This document shows positions 1 to 5,460 of a stretch of DNA of 7,695 nt, one piece after another; within the stretch, counting starts at the first letter, position 1; each line of letters opens with the position of its first letter. The stretch is from assembly GCA_016931365.1 (NCBI GenBank), contig JAFGEY010000132.1, forward strand, positions 1 to 7,695, written 5' to 3'. A program made the position numbers and the translations under genes. The notes below the pieces were generated by a model. It ran no database searches and was not told the DNA's origin. It saw only the letters and a list, made by a program, of their open reading frames with translations. Origin of the DNA: Anaerolineae bacterium (GTDB lineage: Bacteria > Chloroflexota > Anaerolineae > JAFGEY01).

Positions 1-70
1 GCACCTCATCCTCATAGCCGGAGACGCCGCTGGCTTCCGAGAGCGATTTCAAAAAGGGAACAAGCTCCAC
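1..70 (-). CDS. M42-family aminopeptidase, N-terminal fragment
   Basis: Partial gene entering from the left edge; only the first 23 codons are visible. From a GTG at 70-68 the minus strand reads VELVPFLKSLSEASGVSGYE and then DEV. The leucine-rich first helix followed by (S/T)EA-x-G-VSGYEDEV is the typical N-terminus of M42 glutamyl aminopeptidase/endoglucanase-like proteins, which are cytosolic dinuclear-metal peptidases that trim peptides. The metal ligands lie beyond the window. The start is chosen because GGAGGA lies at 80-75, four bases upstream. An in-frame GTG at 82 has no comparable site. It is co-oriented with the stalk-protein gene upstream, but about 160 bp of repeat DNA lies between them, so co-transcription is uncertain. 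Family assignment rests on one short motif; the C-terminal part could show a different peptidase clan. Confidence 0.68.
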   Translation of the reverse strand, partial: MELVPFLKSLSEASGVSGYEDEV

Positions 71-74
71 GATC

Positions 75-80
75 TCCTCC
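75..80 (-). promoter_or_regulatory. Shine-Dalgarno site of the M42-like gene
   Basis: On the minus strand GGAGGA reads from 80 to 75, four bases before the GTG at 70. It decides this start over the in-frame GTG at 82, which overlaps the site itself. A TATATA stretch at 90-85 could suggest a -10 box, but no convincing -35 lies at the right distance, so no promoter is called here. Confidence 0.65.
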
Positions 81-92
81 ACTCTATATACA

Positions 93-112
93 CGGGCACT
101 CCGTTGCGCCCG
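93..112 (-). repeat. GC-rich hairpin in the leader of the M42-like gene
   Basis: Read on the minus strand, CGGGCGC (112-106) pairs with GTGCCCG (99-93) through seven base pairs including one G-U, closing a six-base AACGGA loop. It lies 12 bases before the ribosome binding site of the M42-like gene and after the stop of the stalk-protein gene. It could be a relic of a repetitive palindrome, a leader structure, or a weak terminator. No T-run follows, which argues against an intrinsic terminator. Confidence 0.5.
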
Positions 113-131
113 ATTTGAAACTGGTTTTGCG

Positions 132-234
132 GTAAGGGCGAAGCATCCCTAAACGGATACTGCCCATCCGCAATGGTCCTTCTGCACCTGTGTCTTGGTC
201 AACCATCTACCCAAAAGGGATGCTTCGCCCCTAC
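132..234. repeat. REPIN/MITE-like inverted-repeat element
   Basis: Two 19-base arms face each other. The left arm is GTAAGGGCGAAGCATCCCT (132-150). The right arm (216-234), read on the minus strand, is GTAGGGGCGAAGCATCCCT; they match at 18 of 19 bases. The spacer is 65 bases and contains a small CGGAT/ATCCG hairpin (154-158 with 166-170). Each arm is itself an imperfect palindrome: GGG and GC, a GAA loop, GC, an AT bulge, then CCC. It starts with GTAG (GTAA on the left), the foot tetranucleotide typical of REP sequences mobilised by RAYT transposases. Two inverted REPs with outer GTAG feet make a REPIN. An alternative is a TIR element of the Tc1/IS630 type, since TA dinucleotides sit at both ends (133-134 and 232-233). 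No coding capacity is present. The right arm overlaps the stop codon of the stalk-protein gene, and the paired arms could also slow transcription leaving it. Confidence 0.62.
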
Positions 235-1037
235 TCTGTCACGTCAAATGGCGTCTGGGCGACAGGTGATCCTTCCATCCCAGCGACAATCTGATGCGTA
301 CCCAACGTCGCTGTAATCGGCACCGTGTGCGTAAACGCCGTAATCTGCCCGACATCATCTGCATTCACCAGGCGGATCAACGTATCTGGTGCATCCCAAT
401 AGATGATATATTGCGCATAGGGTTGAAATTTAGCGCCACTGATCGTAATTTCAATCCCGGCCTGGCCGGATACCGGCTGAATCGACAGAGTCGGGGGCGG
501 CGTTGTGGTGGCTGTTGCGGTAGACGTTGCAGTGGCTGTCGGCAACAGCGTGGCTGTTGCCGTCGCCGTCGGAGCGGACGTGGGGGTGGGCGTCGCAGTC
601 GCCGTTGCGCTAGGAGTCGGCGTCTGGGTGACAGTTGGCGTCACAGTAGGCGTTTCTGTCTCTATAATAGTCGGCGTAGCTGTTGGGGTATCTTCCACAG
701 TGGCCGTCAGTGTCGGCGTTTCGGTCAGCGCCTCAGTCGGCGTTTCGGTCGGCGCTTCGGTTGGCGCTTCGGTTGGCGTCTCGGTTGGCGTCACCGAGGG
801 TTCGGCTGTTGGCGTGGCCGGCTTTTCTGTGGGGATCGGCGTCCAGGTTGGCGGCAGTGTAGGGGGCAGCGTTGGCGTGAACGTAGGTGTCGGCGCCGGG
901 TGAAAATCGATGGTCAGCGCCCAAAACCCAAGCACGTAGCATGGCACCGTCGCGATAATCACCACAGCCAACAGGCCATAGATCGTACGCTGCCGCGCTG
1001 TTCGAGATGCAAACCACTGCGAGAACCCCTCGCCCAT
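231..1037 (-). CDS. Membrane-anchored Thr/Pro-rich stalk protein with C-terminal TIG-like domain
   Basis: A 268-residue surface protein of unknown specific function. Residues 1-18 are cytosolic and basic (R12, R15, R17). Residues 19-43 form one transmembrane helix, so the orientation is N-in, C-out. Residues 47-183 are an extended Thr/Pro/Ala/Glu stalk (TPT, TETP and TATA units) with no cysteine, resembling mucin-like spacers. Residues 184-268 look like an IPT/TIG-type beta-sandwich: a GQAG turn, [10 protein letters not shown], a YWD strand and a closing TPFDV. The stalk would hold this domain away from the membrane. The ATG at 1037 is chosen because GGAG (1048-1045) lies seven bases upstream; a TTG at 1040 would add one residue. 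It has its own promoter and is divergent from the hydrolase gene. The Thr-rich stalk is a plausible O-glycosylation target, by inference only. The stop codon lies inside the adjoining repeat. Confidence 0.85.
   Translation of the reverse strand: MGEGFSQWFASRTARQRTIYGLLAVVIIATVPCYVLGFWALTIDFHPAPTPTFTPTLPPTLPPTWTPIPTEKPATPTAEPSVTPTETPTEAPTEAPTETPTEALTETPTLTATVEDTPTATPTIIETETPTVTPTVTQTPTPSATATATPTPTSAPTATATATLLPTATATSTATATTTPPPTLSIQPVSGQAGIEITISGAKFQPYAQYIIYWDAPDTLIRLVNADDVGQITAFTHTVPITATLGTHQIVAGMEGSPVAQTPFDVTE
712..795. repeat. 12-bp tandem repeat in the stalk region
   Basis: Seven consecutive 12-base units of the form GTCGGCGTTTCG, with variation, run from 712 to 795. On the minus strand they encode a four-residue period of the E-x-P-T type (about residues 81-108). 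Copies differ by one to four bases, mostly GTC/GTT and GTT/GCT/GCC exchanges. The remaining stalk DNA (about 500-700) is made of shorter six-base Thr-Ala and Thr-Pro codon repeats. Such arrays tend to expand and contract by replication slippage, so stalk length may vary between strains. Confidence 0.8.
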
Positions 1038-1070
1038 CAAGCCACTCCACTGTTTGGATTAAGTTGGGCT

Positions 1071-1099
1071 ATGATAACACTGATTCAGAGGGTTGTCAA
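1071..1099 (-). promoter_or_regulatory. Sigma70-type promoter of the stalk-protein gene
   Basis: On the minus strand the -35 box is TTGACA (1099-1094, full consensus). A 17-base spacer follows, then TATCAT (1076-1071, five of six), preceded by TGT as an extended -10. The expected transcript start is near 1064, giving a leader of about 27 bases that includes the GGAG site at 1048-1045. Spacing and both boxes agree, so this is a strong call from sequence alone. Confidence 0.75.
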
Positions 1100-1106
1100 C
1101 TAGTTG
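1097..1106. promoter_or_regulatory. Palindrome between divergent -35 boxes
   Basis: CAACTAGTTG is a perfect 10-base palindrome centred between the two divergent promoters, and it contains the TTG of both -35 boxes. A dimeric regulator binding here could control both genes at once. The symmetry may also simply result from two TTG boxes facing away from each other, so an operator role is only a suggestion. Confidence 0.3.
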
Positions 1107-1132
1107 GCGCTTTGAGCCAAATGTGCTACACT
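1104..1132 (+). promoter_or_regulatory. Extended -10 promoter of the GH88/105-like gene
   Basis: TTGGCG (1104-1109) and TACACT (1127-1132) are separated by exactly 17 bases, and TGC precedes the -10 box as an extended element. Each hexamer matches four of six consensus bases. The predicted transcript start is near 1139, only about 11 bases before the ATG at 1150, so the leader would be little more than the ribosome binding site. Confidence 0.62.
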
Positions 1133-1138
1133 GGAACC

Positions 1139-1144
1139 AGGAGG
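1139..1144 (+). promoter_or_regulatory. Shine-Dalgarno site deciding the hydrolase start
   Basis: AGGAGG at full consensus lies five bases before the ATG at 1150. It fixes the start there. An upstream in-frame TTG at 1093 would overlap both promoters and add 19 residues with no family resemblance. Confidence 0.85.
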
Positions 1145-1149
1145 CTAAC

Positions 1150-2133
1150 ATGACTCTTGAACAAACGATCGAACGCGTCAAACGTGCCACGCTGGCGATG
1201 CAGCGGCACGCCTGGGAACAGGGTGTCGTCGCCCAGGCCTTCCTCGAACTGGGCGATGACGAAATCCTCGTGCTGATGGCCAAAGAGGCAGCGATGCGCC
1301 AATGGGCCGACGGGCGGCTGGCGATGGTTGGGCAGAACAACGCCGTCACCGATCCGGCTGCCAACGGCGAGCCGGTGCTCCGTGCAGCCCAGATCACCGG
1401 CGATGAGGCGTTGCACAAGGCCGCGGAGCGTATGCGCGACTATTTGCTGCACACCGCGCCCCGGACCGGGCCAGGCAGCGCTGCGCCGGGCACGCTGTAC
1501 CACATCGATCACAAGCCGCAGGTCTGGATCGACTCGATGTACATGGCCCCGCCCTTTCTCGCCGCAATCGGCGAAGCGCGCGAAGCGGTCAAACAGATCG
1601 ACGATTTTCACACCTTGCTCTGGAACCCCGCCAAACAGCTCTACTCGCACATCTGGGCCGAGGATAACCCAAGCTCTGGACGCGCGGCCTGCTGGGGTGT
1701 CGGTAATGGGTGGACGGCGGCCGGCATCGCCCGCGTGATCCGCGCCCTGCCGCCGGAGATGACCGACGAAAAAGCGCGGCTGGTTGGCTATGTCCATCAG
1801 GTCGTCGATGGCTGCCTGGCGCATCAATGCAACGACGGGCTGTTCCACGACGTGCTCGACGATCCGAGCACCTTTGTCGAGGTCAACCTGGCGCAAATGT
1901 TGGCCTACAGCATCTATCGCGGCGTGGCCGGCGGGTGGATGGCCGCAAGCTACCTCGAAGCGGCAGACAAAATGCGCGCGGCGGCGCATACGCACGTCGA
2001 TGCGTTTGGCATCGTCCACGACGTCTGCGGCGCGCCAACTTTTGATCACCCCGGCGTCGCGCCGGAGGGACAGGCCTTCTTTATGTTGATGGTTGCGGCC
2101 TACCGCGACCTGCACAAACATACCCAAGATTGA
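1150..2133 (+). CDS. GH88/GH105-family unsaturated uronyl hydrolase-like protein
   Basis: A 327-residue (alpha/alpha)6-barrel glycosidase-like protein. GH88/GH105 enzymes hydrate and remove the unsaturated uronic acid left at the end of oligosaccharides by polysaccharide lyases. Family marks are WIDSMYMAPPFLA (residues 126-138), where D128 aligns with the usual catalytic Asp, WGVGNGW (182-188), DGLFHDVLDDP (229-239), and the C-terminal EGQAFF (306-311). The first helix contains HAWEQGV (20-26). There is no signal peptide, so it should act in the cytosol on imported oligosaccharides. Length is slightly below the 350-380 usual for characterised YteR-type members. It has its own promoter. No lyase, transporter or pectin gene is visible nearby, so the true substrate is open; many environmental homologues of this kind are uncharacterised. 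Confidence 0.85.
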   Translation: MTLEQTIERVKRATLAMQRHAWEQGVVAQAFLELGDDEILVLMAKEAAMRQWADGRLAMVGQNNAVTDPAANGEPVLRAAQITGDEALHKAAERMRDYLLHTAPRTGPGSAAPGTLYHIDHKPQVWIDSMYMAPPFLAAIGEAREAVKQIDDFHTLLWNPAKQLYSHIWAEDNPSSGRAACWGVGNGWTAAGIARVIRALPPEMTDEKARLVGYVHQVVDGCLAHQCNDGLFHDVLDDPSTFVEVNLAQMLAYSIYRGVAGGWMAASYLEAADKMRAAAHTHVDAFGIVHDVCGAPTFDHPGVAPEGQAFFMLMVAAYRDLHKHTQD

Positions 2134-2158
2134 CGCTCCCAAGTGGATATGCTATAAT
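2130..2158 (+). promoter_or_regulatory. Near-consensus promoter of the four-gene glycan operon
   Basis: TTGACG (2130-2135, five of six) and TATAAT (2153-2158, full consensus) are separated by 17 bases, with TGC as an extended -10. The -35 box overlaps the TGA stop (2131-2133) of the upstream hydrolase gene. The predicted start of transcription, about seven to nine bases after the -10, falls on 2165-2167, which is at or one or two bases before the GTG start codon. The sequence between is CCCCCC, with no ribosome binding site, so the mRNA appears leaderless. Confidence 0.82.
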
Positions 2159-2166
2159 CGCCCCCC

Positions 2167-2826
2167 GTGCCAACCTATGCGCCTTTTGAAGAAACGCCCT
2201 ATGGTCGATTGCACGTCATCGATCACTACCTGGGCCATTGTAGCGAAGAATTGATCAAGCACCTGCCCTACCATCCGGGACTGACCATTCTGGACTACGC
2301 TTGCGGCGACGGCAGCGTCCTCAACTACCTGCTACCACGCACCGGCGAAGCCTGGGGAATGAATCCCGCGCTGACGCCGGTTGAGCAGGTTTCTCTGGCG
2401 GCCCGGATGGCGATCGCCCACGGCGCGCACCTGCCCCTCACCAGCGCATCCCTGGACGCCGTAAGCTTGCATAACGTCGATCCGGGCGAACTCGACGCAG
2501 TTCTGGCCGAGATCGCGCGCACGCTCAAACCTGGCGGACGCCTGCTCTGGCTGCTTGAACGCCAGGCCGGGGTCGATGTGCGAAGGGTGCTCGATCCAAT
2601 GATCTTGGACGTGCTGGCGATCGAGCCGTTGAATTACCTGACCTACCCGACAGTTCTCCTGCTTGGTCGAATTCCCGGCCTGAGACGCTCGGCGTTCGGC
2701 AGGACGACAATGAAACTGGCCACCGTGATCGACGGGATTCTGGCGCGCAACAAGGCATTTCAAAACCACAGCCGACACCTGATTGTCGTAGCTGAAAGGC
2801 ACCGAGATGAAACACCCGACGCTTGA
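2167..2826 (+). CDS. Class I SAM-dependent methyltransferase (Methyltransf_11-like)
   Basis: A 219-residue soluble methyltransferase, substrate unknown. Motif I is ILDYACGDGS (41-50), a variant of the D-x-G-x-G-x-G SAM loop with D43, G47 and G49. The segment HLPLTSASLDAVSLHNV (88-104) matches the region before strand 4, and RTLKPGGRLL (118-127) is the usual motif after it. At the end of strand 2, where an Asp or Glu normally holds the ribose hydroxyls, the sequence reads WGMNPA, placing N66 there. The start is GTG at 2167: it follows the promoter directly, there is no Shine-Dalgarno site, and the motif-I domain begins at the expected distance. The 3' end overlaps the next gene by 20 bases. 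Leading a glycan operon, it may methylate a sugar or lipid intermediate, but sequence alone does not show this. Confidence 0.82.
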   Translation: MPTYAPFEETPYGRLHVIDHYLGHCSEELIKHLPYHPGLTILDYACGDGSVLNYLLPRTGEAWGMNPALTPVEQVSLAARMAIAHGAHLPLTSASLDAVSLHNVDPGELDAVLAEIARTLKPGGRLLWLLERQAGVDVRRVLDPMILDVLAIEPLNYLTYPTVLLLGRIPGLRRSAFGRTTMKLATVIDGILARNKAFQNHSRHLIVVAERHRDETPDA

Positions 2827-3823
2827 TTTGTCAATTATCTTGCCGGTGTACGAAGAGGCGCAAAATCTGCCGCCCTTGCACCGGGAGCTGACCGAAACGT
2901 TACATGCCCTGGGCCACAGCTATGAGATCGTTGCTGTCGACGACGGCAGCCGCGACGGATCGGCCCAGGTGCTGCGCGAGATGGCCCAGGCCGATCCCAA
3001 CCTGCACATCATTTGCTTCCGGCGCAATTTCGGTCAGTCGGCGGCGTTCCAGGCCGGGTTCGATTACGCTCGGGGCCGCGTGGTCTTTACAATGGACGCC
3101 GACGGCCAAAACGATCCCGCCGACATCCCCGCTCTGCTCGCCGAACTGGAACAGGGCGACTTTGACCTGGTCGGCGGCTGGCGGCAGGAACGCAAAGAGC
3201 CGTTCCTCACCCGCCGCCTCCCATCGATGATCGCCAACCTGATGATCCGCCGCACCTCCAAGATCGCCCTGCATGATCGAGGCTGCTCGCTGCGCGCCTA
3301 CAAGTACGACCTGGTCAAACAGATGCAGCTTTACGGCGAGATGCATCGCTTTATCCCCGAACTGGCTAGCCAGATCGGCGCGCGGATGTCCGAAGTGCCG
3401 GTCAACGACCGCAAACGGCGCTTTGGCCGCTCCAAATACAACATCTCGCGCACCCTGCGCGTCCTGCTCGACCTGTTCACCATCGCCTTTTTGCTCGGCT
3501 ATCAGGCCCGCCCGATGCAGTTCTTTGGCCTTTTTGGGCTGGGCAGCAGCGGTCTGGGCGTGCTGATCGGCGCATACCTGGTCATCTCCAAGATCGTGCG
3601 CGGTCTGATCGGCGGGGCTGAAGCGTTCAAAGCCTACCAGATCGGCACCAGCCCGTGGTTGATGCTTGCCGTGCTGTTGATCGTGCTCGGTGCGCAATTT
3701 CTCACCATGGGTTTGCTCGGCGAACTGATCACCCGCGCCTACCACGAAGCGCAGGGAAAAACAATTTACGCCATCCGCGAGTGCATTGGCTTTGACACAG
3801 ATGAGCCGGGAACAAACGCATGA
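2807..3823 (+). CDS. GT2 polyprenyl-phosphate sugar synthase-like glycosyltransferase
   Basis: A 338-residue enzyme of the DPM1/GtrB/ArnC group of GT2. Such enzymes move a sugar from a nucleotide sugar to polyprenyl phosphate on the cytosolic face of the membrane. The GT-A domain spans about 7-225: SIILPVYEEAQNLP (9-22), DDGS (45-48) for nucleotide binding, the metal-binding DAD within MDADGQNDP (96-104), GGWRQER (123-129), and the acceptor-loop motif RRFGRSKYN (204-212). Two transmembrane helices follow at about 237-264 and 282-308, as in GtrB-type synthases. The ATG at 2807 has GAAAGG (2794-2799) seven bases upstream. It overlaps the methyltransferase gene by 20 bases and the next gene by four (ATGA). 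The sugar cannot be read from sequence; mannose and glucose are usual in the family. Confidence 0.9.
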   Translation: MKHPTLDLSIILPVYEEAQNLPPLHRELTETLHALGHSYEIVAVDDGSRDGSAQVLREMAQADPNLHIICFRRNFGQSAAFQAGFDYARGRVVFTMDADGQNDPADIPALLAELEQGDFDLVGGWRQERKEPFLTRRLPSMIANLMIRRTSKIALHDRGCSLRAYKYDLVKQMQLYGEMHRFIPELASQIGARMSEVPVNDRKRRFGRSKYNISRTLRVLLDLFTIAFLLGYQARPMQFFGLFGLGSSGLGVLIGAYLVISKIVRGLIGGAEAFKAYQIGTSPWLMLAVLLIVLGAQFLTMGLLGELITRAYHEAQGKTIYAIRECIGFDTDEPGTNA

Positions 3824-5460
3824 ACGTCTTGATCCTGGCTGTCGACGGGGCGTCACCCGATCTCGTCGGTCCATGGGCGACCCAGGGTCAATTGCCCAAC
3901 CTGGCCCGACTGATCGATCAGGGCGTCTGGGGGCCGTTGGAATCGACCCTCCCGCCGATGACTTCGCCCGCCTGGCCCTCCTTTGCCACCGGCCGCTTCC
4001 CCGCCGGGCACGGCGTGTTCGACTTTGTTTCCGCACGTGCGGGTAATTTTAACATCGTCAACGCCACGGCGATCCAGTCTCCAACGCTGTGGGATATCCT
4101 CTCGGCATACGGACGGCGCATCGGCGTGATGAACGTGCCCGTCACCTATCCGCCGCGCCCGGTCAACGGCTTTATGATCACCGGCCTGCTTTCACCCAAC
4201 GGCGCGCAGATCGCCCATCCCGCTGACCTGCTCTCCCAACTCGACATCGGCAACCGTTACCGTGTGATGCCCGTCGTGCAGTACAAACCAGGGCGCGAAC
4301 AGGCCCTGCTGGCCGATTTGCTCGATCTGATCGACACCCGCGCCCGTTTCGCCGCCCGGCTGATCGACCGACACCGTCCCGATTTTATGATGGTGCATTT
4401 CCTGGCCACCGACATCGCCCAGCACGCCCTGTGGCGCTTTATGGACCCCGCCCATCCCGCCTACGAGCCGGGCAACCCATTTCAGGACGCCATCTTGCAG
4501 GTGTATCAGCGCGTCGATGCGGCGATCGGCCAACTGCTCGACCTGACCGACCAGGACACCACCGTGCTGGTTATGTCCGATCACGGCTTTGGCCCACTGC
4601 ACGGGGTGGTCAATCTGAACATGCTGCTGTGGCAGAAGGAACTGCTTCAATTCAAGCGCGATGCGCTGACCCGGCTCAAACTCTTTATGTTCCGCCGCGG
4701 CCTGACCCCATCGACCATTTACCGTTGGCTGGAGCGATTCGGGCTGCAAAACCTGGTCGCGCGCGTCTCCAAATCGGCGCGCAACGCTGTTTTCAACAAA
4801 TTTTTGTCCTTTAACGATGTGGATTGGAACCGGACGCTCGCTTATTCGCTCGGTCACATGGGGCAGATTTACATCAACGTCAAGGGACGCGAGCCACGCG
4901 GCATCGTCGAGCGCGGAAGCGGCTATGATCGCGTCTGCGATCAGGTCATCGACGCCTTGCGCACCCTCACCACCCCCGATGGTCGCTCGATGTTGGAACG
5001 CGTGGTGCGCGCCGGCCAACTCGCGCCGGGCGCGCACATGGACGAGGGGCCCGACCTGCACGTCGTGCTTGACGGCTACCGCTACATCTCATGCCCGCTC
5101 TTTGCCAACGACGGCCATGTCCTCAGCCGGCAAATTCGCGGCGATTCGGGCAGCCACCGGCAAAACGGCCTCCTGATCGCCGCCGGGCCGCCCATCTGCC
5201 CCGGCGCGGCGATACAGGGCGCACGCATCGTCGACTTGGCCCCGACCGTCCTGCACCTGATGGGCCTGCCTGCACCCGCCGAGATGGACGGGCGCGTGCT
5301 GCGCGACATCCTGACCTCGCCCGGCGATTTTGAGGCTGCGCAATACGATCAAGACGCCGCAGCACCGCCCATCCACGACCTTACGGATCACTACACTTTG
5401 ACCGACGAGGAAGAGGCCGAACTCGAAGCACGGCTGAAAGGACTGGGCTACCTTGGCTGA
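3820..5460 (+). CDS. Type I phosphodiesterase/nucleotide pyrophosphatase, alkaline phosphatase superfamily
   Basis: A 546-residue hydrolase of the PF01663 type, which cleaves phosphate mono- or diesters with two metal ions. The full ligand set is visible: D9 in LAVDGA, the nucleophile region PPMTSPAWPSF (45-55) with T48 the likely nucleophile, D198 and H202 in ATDIAQH, D254 and H255 in MSDHGFG, and H446 in GDSGSHRQNG. ATGRFPAGHGVFDF (56-69) is also typical. There is no signal peptide or membrane helix, so it is predicted to be cytosolic, unlike secreted NPPs. The C-terminus EEAELEARLKGLGYLG is a tail seen in many prokaryotic members of this group. Its ATG overlaps the stop of the GT2 gene (ATGA at 3820-3823), indicating translational coupling. 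Lying between two glycosyltransferase genes, it probably acts on a nucleotide-sugar or lipid-linked phosphate. The substrate is inference. Confidence 0.88.
   Translation: MNVLILAVDGASPDLVGPWATQGQLPNLARLIDQGVWGPLESTLPPMTSPAWPSFATGRFPAGHGVFDFVSARAGNFNIVNATAIQSPTLWDILSAYGRRIGVMNVPVTYPPRPVNGFMITGLLSPNGAQIAHPADLLSQLDIGNRYRVMPVVQYKPGREQALLADLLDLIDTRARFAARLIDRHRPDFMMVHFLATDIAQHALWRFMDPAHPAYEPGNPFQDAILQVYQRVDAAIGQLLDLTDQDTTVLVMSDHGFGPLHGVVNLNMLLWQKELLQFKRDALTRLKLFMFRRGLTPSTIYRWLERFGLQNLVARVSKSARNAVFNKFLSFNDVDWNRTLAYSLGHMGQIYINVKGREPRGIVERGSGYDRVCDQVIDALRTLTTPDGRSMLERVVRAGQLAPGAHMDEGPDLHVVLDGYRYISCPLFANDGHVLSRQIRGDSGSHRQNGLLIAAGPPICPGAAIQGARIVDLAPTVLHLMGLPAPAEMDGRVLRDILTSPGDFEAAQYDQDAAAPPIHDLTDHYTLTDEEEAELEARLKGLGYLG

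Noticed and set aside
132..234. Intrinsic terminator for the stalk-protein gene
   Set aside because: The arms are 65 bases apart and only TTTT follows the first arm, so this is not a compact stem with a T-tract. Some slowing of transcription remains possible.
505..903. Plus-strand open frame giving a Val/Ala/Gly-rich 132-residue protein
   Set aside because: It is the antisense of the Thr/Pro/Ala codon repeats of the stalk gene. Repetitive GTN/GCN/GGN codons avoid stops by composition, and there is no ribosome binding site.
294..1103. Plus-strand open frame giving an Arg/Cys-rich 269-residue protein
   Set aside because: Third reading of the same repeat DNA, with extreme Arg content and no domain. 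It also runs through both divergent promoters.
1093..1149. Upstream TTG start for the glycosidase gene
   Set aside because: The 19 extra codons overlap the promoter, the predicted 5' end lies downstream of this TTG, and AGGAGG points to the ATG at 1150.
1126..2142. Minus-strand 338-codon open frame opposite the glycosidase gene
   Set aside because: Antisense shadow in GC-rich coding DNA. The plus strand has clear GH88/105 motifs, while this frame shows none.
2900..4036. Minus-strand 378-codon open frame opposite the GT2 gene
   Set aside because: Shadow of the GT2 and phosphodiesterase genes, rich in Arg/Gln/Ala with no recognisable family.
4192..5061. Minus-strand 289-codon open frame opposite the phosphodiesterase gene
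   Set aside because: The plus strand carries every metal ligand of the alkaline phosphatase superfamily; this frame has no motif or start signal.
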